Shown here in pieces: positions 59,069-64,000 of a stretch of 64,000 bases of DNA. Position 1 is the first letter of the stretch. The number at the start of each line of letters is the position of its first letter. The position numbers were made by a program, and so were the translations under genes. This DNA is from Dactylosporangium siamense. Lineage in GTDB: Bacteria; Actinomycetota; Actinomycetes; Mycobacteriales; Micromonosporaceae. The notes beneath the pieces are model-generated. The model did not search any database. It saw only the letters and a list, made by a program, of their open reading frames with translations, and was not told the origin of the DNA. Location of the stretch: NCBI RefSeq assembly GCF_016862795.1, contig NZ_BONQ01000096.1, positions 62,001 through 126,000 of the forward strand, written 5' to 3'.

Positions 59069-60665
59069 TGTCCTGAACCGGCCGGAGACCCACAAGGGGA
59101 CCGGCGCCCAGAAGCCCCCGCAGACCCGCGGGTGGCCGCTCATCGTGGTCAGCCTCGTCATCGGCCTGGCGACGCACGGCTGGAACATGTTCCGCTACCC
59201 GCTGTACCTCACCGACGAGGGCATCTACATGGAGCAGGCGTGGTCCGTGCTCCGTGAGGCGAAGCTGTCGCCGTACACGTACTTCTACGACCACGCGCCG
59301 TTCGGCTGGCTCACGATCGCGGGCTGGGTCGCGATCCTGCCCGGCGGCTTCAACGCCTTCGGCAACGCGATCAACACCGGGCGGGTGTTGATGCTCATCG
59401 TGCACCTGGTGTCGGTGTTCCTGCTGTACGAGATCATCCGGCGCTTCACCGGCAGCAAGGCGGGCGCGTTCCTGGCGGCGTTCGTGTTCAACGTGTCGCC
59501 GCTCGGCGTGTACTACCAGCGCCAGGTCCTGCTGGACAACCTGATGATGCTGTGGATCCTGCTGGGCCTGTACCTGCTGGCCCGCAAGGACGGCCGGATC
59601 GTCACCGTCATGGGCGCCGGGCTGTGCTTCGGCCTGGCCCTGGTGACCAAGGAGAACGCGCTGTTCATCCTGCCCGGCTGCGCGTACCTGCTGCACCGCG
59701 CGATCAAGTCCCAGCCGAACCGGCGCTTCGGGGTGTCGTTCTGGTGGTTCGCCGCCCTCGCCCCGGTCGTCGGCTACCTGCTCTTCGCCCAGATCAAGAA
59801 CGAGCTGTTCCCGCAGAACTTCAACTTCAACCTCGCCGCGGCCACCCCCGGCGACCACGTGTCGCTGCTCTACACCGTGTGGTGGCAGCTGCACCGCAAC
59901 TCCAACAGCAGCAACGGCCTGTCGTTCACCACGCTGCTGCAGGCCAGCTGGCTGTTCAAGGACCGCTACCTGCTCATCGCCGGCACCGCCGTGACGGTGC
60001 TCGGCCTGTTCGCGGGGCGGCGCAACAAGCGGCTGCGCGGCCCGATGCTGGCCTGCGCGCTGATGGGCGTGGGGTACGGCTTCTACCTGACCCGCAGCGC
60101 CCTGCTCGACTTCTACATCGCGCCGATGGTCCCGCTGTTCGCGCTGAACCTCGGGATGTTCTTCGGCTGGCTCACCCGGCGCACCAAGCCCGCCGGCGCG
60201 GCCGTGCTCGTCGCCTGCCTGCTGGTGCCGGTGGTGGTCATGCCGGGCGGCTTCATGGTCAAGTACAACACCAAGGGTGAGCTGGAGTTCAGCGACGCGT
60301 ACCGGCTGCCGCTGACCCGCCTGCAGGAGCAGCAGGTCGCCTGGATCAAGGCGAACGTGCCGCCCGACGCGAAGCTCATCATCGACGACGACATCTGGGT
60401 CGCGCTGCACGACAACGACCCGCCGTACAAGAACGCGCACCCGCACTACAAGGCCACGTCGGACCCGGACGTGCGGGACAAGGTGTTCGCCTCCAGCTGG
60501 CAGAACGTCGACTACGTCGTGATGTCGAACAAGATGCGCGACGCCCTCGAACGCGGCGGCGAGACCTGGATCATCGAGGCGATCGACCAGCACGGGGAGA
60601 CCGTGTGGCAGGCGACCCGCGGCGACGTCTCACTGCAGATCATCAAGATCGGTGGAACATCGTGA
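59058..60665 (+). CDS. GT-C family (ArnT/PMT-like) glycosyltransferase
   Basis: A 535-residue polytopic enzyme using a lipid-linked sugar donor on the outer face of the membrane. The first extracytoplasmic loop has TDEGIYMEQAW with the acidic catalytic pair near residue 54. About ten or more helices follow, including VTKENALFILPG, and a C-terminal soluble domain (about 410-535). Together with GtrA and GT2 it suggests synthesis and transfer of a surface glycan. ATG at 59058 overlaps the GT2 end by 11 bases. Confidence 0.9.
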   Translation: MSADVLNRPETHKGTGAQKPPQTRGWPLIVVSLVIGLATHGWNMFRYPLYLTDEGIYMEQAWSVLREAKLSPYTYFYDHAPFGWLTIAGWVAILPGGFNAFGNAINTGRVLMLIVHLVSVFLLYEIIRRFTGSKAGAFLAAFVFNVSPLGVYYQRQVLLDNLMMLWILLGLYLLARKDGRIVTVMGAGLCFGLALVTKENALFILPGCAYLLHRAIKSQPNRRFGVSFWWFAALAPVVGYLLFAQIKNELFPQNFNFNLAAATPGDHVSLLYTVWWQLHRNSNSSNGLSFTTLLQASWLFKDRYLLIAGTAVTVLGLFAGRRNKRLRGPMLACALMGVGYGFYLTRSALLDFYIAPMVPLFALNLGMFFGWLTRRTKPAGAAVLVACLLVPVVVMPGGFMVKYNTKGELEFSDAYRLPLTRLQEQQVAWIKANVPPDAKLIIDDDIWVALHDNDPPYKNAHPHYKATSDPDVRDKVFASSWQNVDYVVMSNKMRDALERGGETWIIEAIDQHGETVWQATRGDVSLQIIKIGGTS

Positions 60666-60681
60666 GCGAGCGGGAGTGACC

Positions 60682-62199
60682 ATGCAGACCCTGAAGCGTC
60701 GCCTGGCCCCGGCGAAACGCCGTCCGGCATCCGCGGGCCTGGCCGGCAAGCGCCGGTCCCGGAAGCGGCTGGCCCGTCCGAAGATCTCCGGCCGCCGGAT
60801 CCTGGTGGCCGTGGTCGCCGTGTTCCTGCTGTTCAGCGTCGGCCGGTCGGTGCTGCCGGCGCTCGGCATCGAGACGCCGGGGCTGCCGTCGTTCGGCGGC
60901 GGCGGGGACACGCCGACCGACGCGCCGACGACCAAGGCGCCGAAGGCGCCGACCGTCGACCTGAACGGGGTCATGGTGCCCGGCGGCGGCGAGCCGATGA
61001 TCACGCTGAACCCTGGCCTGGTCCGGCTCGGCGGCACGGTCACGGTCAACGGCTCCGGCTTCGACCAGGGGTCCGTTGTCGAGGTGTACCTGGGCCCGTC
61101 CGCCACCGCGGCCCAGCCGTCGGGCAAGTCCAAGCCGTCCAAGGCCGCCGCCGGGAAGCCGGTCATGGTGGGCACCGCGAAGGCCGGCAAGTACGGCATC
61201 TTCACGCTCAACTTCCCGTTCCCCACCAAGATGACCACGCCGGTGTTGGAGGTGACCGCCCAGGCGCGCGGCAGCGACAAGGTCGCCAAGGCCGACGCGG
61301 CGGTCGCGCAGGGCGCCGGGCAGGCGGCGCTGTCCGCCGTGGTCGGCAAGCCCGGCGACGTCATCAACCTGACCGTGAAGGGCTTCTCCCCGGGCGAGGA
61401 GCTGCAGGTCTTCTGGGGCCGCATCAATGGTGACCCCGCCCTCACCCTCAAGGCCGACGAGGATGGCTCGGTGGGTAAGACCCCGATCAAAGTAGGGGTC
61501 ACGGCGGTCGGGACGACCAGTCTGGTGGTCGTGGGCAAGACGAGTGGCGCGGCGGCGAGTGCCCCGTTCCAGGTGCTGCGGCTGTACCCGTCGATCAAGC
61601 TCGCGCCGTACGCGGTGAAGGCGACCCAGTCGATCACCTTCTCCGGCGCCGGCTTCGCGCCGGGCGAGCGGGTCCTGGTGCGGCTGAACGCGGCCGGCGG
61701 GCAGCCGGTCATGGCGGTGACGACCGACGGCGCCGGCGGGTTCAAGGGCGCCGGGCTGACCATGCCCTACCAGCTCAAGGGCGCCCAGTCGCTGGTGTTC
61801 ATCGGCGAGCAGAGCCGGGCCGCGACCTCGACCGGGTTCACGATCCTGCCCTACACGCCGCAGGCCCGCACCAACGCCTACGGTGGCCTGCCCGGCACGG
61901 TGGTCAACTTCTACGCCACCCAGTTCGCGCCGAACGAGGCCGTGCACGTCTACGCCAAGACGTCCAAGGGCGCCAAGGGTGACCTGGTGTCGGCGTTCCG
62001 GGTCGACAAGAAGGGCACGGCCCGCGCGGTCGGCCAGTACACGATCCCGGGCAACACCGAGAACAGCGTCATCTTCGAGCTGCGCGGGCAGCTCAGCGGC
62101 TCCACCGCGACGGTCAACTTCAAGGTCGACAGTTCCGGCGGGCCGGTCGACATCCCGACGCCGAAGCCGTATGTCCTGCCGAAGGATCTGGAGAAGTAA
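60682..62199 (+). CDS. Membrane-anchored surface protein with repeated Ig-like modules
   Basis: A 505-residue protein. A strongly basic N-terminus leads to one transmembrane helix (about residues 39-58, ILVAVVAVFLLFSVGRSVL), a Thr/Pro/Lys linker, and four modules of about 95 residues. Each begins with a phrase such as LGGTVTVNGSGFDQGSVVEVY, PGDVINLTVKGFSPGEELQVF, ATQSITFSGAGFAPGERVLV or PGTVVNFYATQFAPNEAVHVY, like IPT/TIG-type beta-sandwiches. GGGAG precedes the ATG. It is likely the glycan's protein partner or a wall structure protein; this is inferred from the operon. Confidence 0.85.
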   Translation: MQTLKRRLAPAKRRPASAGLAGKRRSRKRLARPKISGRRILVAVVAVFLLFSVGRSVLPALGIETPGLPSFGGGGDTPTDAPTTKAPKAPTVDLNGVMVPGGGEPMITLNPGLVRLGGTVTVNGSGFDQGSVVEVYLGPSATAAQPSGKSKPSKAAAGKPVMVGTAKAGKYGIFTLNFPFPTKMTTPVLEVTAQARGSDKVAKADAAVAQGAGQAALSAVVGKPGDVINLTVKGFSPGEELQVFWGRINGDPALTLKADEDGSVGKTPIKVGVTAVGTTSLVVVGKTSGAAASAPFQVLRLYPSIKLAPYAVKATQSITFSGAGFAPGERVLVRLNAAGGQPVMAVTTDGAGGFKGAGLTMPYQLKGAQSLVFIGEQSRAATSTGFTILPYTPQARTNAYGGLPGTVVNFYATQFAPNEAVHVYAKTSKGAKGDLVSAFRVDKKGTARAVGQYTIPGNTENSVIFELRGQLSGSTATVNFKVDSSGGPVDIPTPKPYVLPKDLEK

Positions 62200-62204
62200 C
62201 CCCG

Positions 62205-63281
62205 GTGTACTGGCAGGCTTTTCGGGCCGCCCCGGAGGCGTTGATCGTGCTCGACGCCGCCGGGGTGGTCCGGCTCGCCAGCAGCGCCGCGGAGGGGCTC
62301 TTCGGCCGGGTGACCGCCGACCTCGTCGGCCGCCGGGTCGACGAGCTGCTCATCAGCGATCCGCGGGGAGCCCTCCCCGAACCGTCCGGGGGTCAGGAGT
62401 CCGACGGGGAGCCGATCTACACCACGTCCGCGATCCGCCAGCCCGACGGGGCGGAGCTGCCGGTGGACGTGCGGCTGCGGACCCTGCCGGGTGACCCCAG
62501 CGGCCTGGTCGTGCTCGCCGTCGACGACCAGGGGTCCGGCGGGCTGTCCCGGGCCAGCCTCGAACACCGCGTCGCCCGCCTGCAACAGGCGGGCGTCGCG
62601 CAGGAGCAGGCGCTCGGCGACGTCATCCTCAACCAGGAACGGGAACGGGCCCGCATCGCCGCCGGCGTGCACGACGACAGCCTGCAGGTGATCACCGCGG
62701 CGATGCTGCGGCTGCAGCACCTGCGCCGCCGGCTGCGCGAGCCGCGGGACCTGGAGCTGCTCGGCAAGCTGGAGGACAGCCTGGCGCTCGCGGCCGACCG
62801 GCTGCGCCGCCTGATCTTCGACTTCCGGCCGCCGAAACTGTCCAGCGAGGGGCTCGCCGCGGCGACCCGCGATCTCCTGGACGGGCTCGCGGAGGACCAT
62901 TCGCTGGTCGTGCACCTGGACAACCGGCTGCGTGACGAGCCGGCGCTGCCCACGCGGCTGCTGCTGTTCCGGATGCTGCAGGAGGCCGTCGCCAACGTCG
63001 CCAAGCACGCCGACGCCGACGAGTGCACGGTCGTCCTCGGCGAGCAGGACGACGGCTACCTGGTCCGGGTCGTCGACGACGGGATCGGCGCGGAGAATGT
63101 CGAAGGGCACGTCGAGGCCGACTTCGAGACCCCCGCCGGGCATCTCGGCCTGATCCTCATGCGGGAGCGTGCGGCGCTCGCCGGCGGCTGGATCCGGATC
63201 AGCAGCGTCGCCGGCAGCGGCACCACCGTCACGTTCTGGGTGCCGCGCGGCGCCGACCTGCAATCCAAAGGAGCCGCCTGA
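62205..63281 (+). CDS. PAS-domain NarL-type sensor histidine kinase
   Basis: A 358-residue soluble kinase. The N-terminal PAS-like domain (WQAFRAAPEALIVLDAAGVVRLASSAAEGLFG) covers about residues 3-110. A coiled-coil leads to the H-box ERARIAAGVHDDSLQVITAAM near residue 148, then an ATPase domain with LLQEAVANVAKHA-type sequence and GHLGLILMRERA. It lies five bases after the surface-protein gene and shares one base (TGATG) with the regulator gene, so it is part of the same operon. Confidence 0.92.
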   Translation: MYWQAFRAAPEALIVLDAAGVVRLASSAAEGLFGRVTADLVGRRVDELLISDPRGALPEPSGGQESDGEPIYTTSAIRQPDGAELPVDVRLRTLPGDPSGLVVLAVDDQGSGGLSRASLEHRVARLQQAGVAQEQALGDVILNQERERARIAAGVHDDSLQVITAAMLRLQHLRRRLREPRDLELLGKLEDSLALAADRLRRLIFDFRPPKLSSEGLAAATRDLLDGLAEDHSLVVHLDNRLRDEPALPTRLLLFRMLQEAVANVAKHADADECTVVLGEQDDGYLVRVVDDGIGAENVEGHVEADFETPAGHLGLILMRERAALAGGWIRISSVAGSGTTVTFWVPRGADLQSKGAA

Positions 63282-63940
63282 TGCGTTACCGCGTGCTGAT
63301 CGTCGAGGACCACCAGGTGGTCGCCGAAGGGCTCGCAGCCCTGCTCAACGAGCACCCCGAGCTGCGGGTGGTGGCGATCGCCGGCGGGGTCGGGGAGGTC
63401 GAGCACCTCGCCGACGTCGAGCGAGTCGACGTGGTGCTGTGCGACTACTGGCTGCCCGACGGGACCGGCCCGGAGGCGGTCGCCGCGCTGCGGCTGCACC
63501 TGCCGGACGTGGCGATCGTGTTCCTCAGCGCCGACAGCAGCGACGAGGTGGTCCTCGCCGCCCTGGAGGCCGGGGCCGCCGGCTACCTGGTGAAGAGCTC
63601 GGCCGGGGCCGACGTCGCCGACGCGGTCCGCCGGGCCGTCGACGGGGAGATCCTGGTGCCGGCCCGCCAGCTGGCGAAGCTCCTGGCGCGGCGGCGGGAG
63701 CGCTCGCACCGCTCCGCCGAGCACGCCCGGCGGCTGGACAGCCTCACCCCGCGGGAGCGGCAGATCCTGAGCCTGATGACGGCCGGGATGGACAACCGGG
63801 ACATCGCCCGGGAGCTGAGCATCAGCTACACCACGGTCCGCAGCCACGTGCGGCACCTGTTGTCGAAGATGGGTGCCCGATCCAAGCTGGAGGCGGTGGT
63901 ACGCGCGGCCGACTGGGACGCTCCTACAGTTGCACCATGA
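63281..63940 (+). CDS. NarL/FixJ-family response regulator
   Basis: A 219-residue regulator. Receiver motifs are IVEDH near residue 6, Asp in VVLCDYWLPDGTG near residue 52, and YLVKSSAG. The C-terminal helix-turn-helix is LTPRERQILSLMTAGMDNRDIARELSISYTTVRSHVRHLLSKMG. It partners the PAS kinase immediately upstream. A strong AAAGGAG precedes the ATG. It probably controls the surface-glycan operon or the gene beyond the window edge. Confidence 0.94.
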   Translation: MRYRVLIVEDHQVVAEGLAALLNEHPELRVVAIAGGVGEVEHLADVERVDVVLCDYWLPDGTGPEAVAALRLHLPDVAIVFLSADSSDEVVLAALEAGAAGYLVKSSAGADVADAVRRAVDGEILVPARQLAKLLARRRERSHRSAEHARRLDSLTPRERQILSLMTAGMDNRDIARELSISYTTVRSHVRHLLSKMGARSKLEAVVRAADWDAPTVAP

Positions 63941-64000
63941 GCATTTCGGACATTCGTACGCTGACCTGAAATTTCCGAATCCGTAATGTTTTGACCTGCC
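63937..64000 (+). other. AT-richer tail with a 10-codon ORF
   Basis: ATG at 63937 overlaps the regulator stop (ATGA) and opens a 10-codon ORF (MSISDIRTLT, stop 63967-63969). TTCGGA (63945-63950) and TCCGAA (63974-63979) form a loose inverted repeat, and TTGACC at 63991-63996 could be the -35 of a gene beyond the window. The coding value of the small ORF is doubtful. Confidence 0.3.

Noticed and set aside
63937-63969. Ten-codon ORF as a leader or lanthipeptide-like precursor
   Set aside because: It is too short and lacks any recognised leader motif. The overlap with the regulator stop may be chance. The window ends before downstream genes could help.

Overview
This is a high-GC actinobacterial chromosome segment. 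The likely family is Micromonosporaceae; that is inferred from gene content and order, because no rRNA lies in the window. Support comes from polA-rpsA-coaE-uvrB order, a phosphatidylinositol mannoside block (pgsA, PIM acyltransferase, pimA), paired pdxS/pdxT, many GTG starts, many 4-base ATGA/GTGA overlaps, and several apparently leaderless promoters. No tRNA, CRISPR array, insertion sequence or prophage was seen.

Layout. 1-7.5 kb: housekeeping genes (3' part of polA, a methyltransferase, rpsA, uvrB, coaE). 7.7-11.1 kb: small membrane proteins, an ABM-fold protein, and a coupled pnuC-nadR pair for NAD-precursor salvage. 11.1-16.5 kb: a tightly overlapping five-gene cluster matching the uncharacterised STM4015-STM4014-STM4013-STM4012-STM4011 families (leucine-rich-repeat protein, ATP-grasp protein, alkaline-phosphatase-like hydrolase, two radical SAM enzymes). 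16.6-25 kb: typA, a lytic transglycosylase, a CocE/NonD hydrolase, an AlkZ-like winged-helix protein and a DUF6745 pair. 25.2-35.9 kb: terpene synthase, methyltransferase with a structured leader, SRPBCC protein, MHYT protein, LolA-like lipoprotein-carrier protein beside a two-component system, a MerR-VIT/vWA operon, and a PAP2 phosphatase. 35.9-48 kb: thrS-HIT, an inserted block with an EF-G-like GTPase, the PIM genes, pdxS-pdxT and yebC. 48.5-57.2 kb: vapBC, two NarL-type two-component systems, a duplicated membrane protein, and a P450 with a fused ferredoxin/ferredoxin reductase. 57.3-64 kb: a GtrA-GT2-GT-C glycosyltransferase group, a repeat-rich surface protein and a further two-component system.

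Strongest observations. (1) The five-gene STM401x cluster is preceded by a sequence that fits the mycobacterial RecA-independent, PafBC-type DNA-damage promoter (TTGTCRGTG-N8-TAN3T) at every defined position, seven bases before the start codon. uvrB carries a weaker match to the same motif. This suggests, but does not prove, that the cluster is damage-inducible. (2) The ATP-grasp member of that cluster carries an in-frame array of 13 heptapeptide units (21-bp period). (3) The window shows repeated tandem duplication of gene 3' ends, stop codons and terminator hairpins: rpsA, uvrB, STM4011, a 70-residue ORF, the acetyltransferase/EF-G2 junction, and P450. This looks like a genome-level tendency rather than chance.

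Two-component systems are unusually dense (four sensor kinases and four regulators). All functional calls rest on motif and family recognition by eye; no database search was run.
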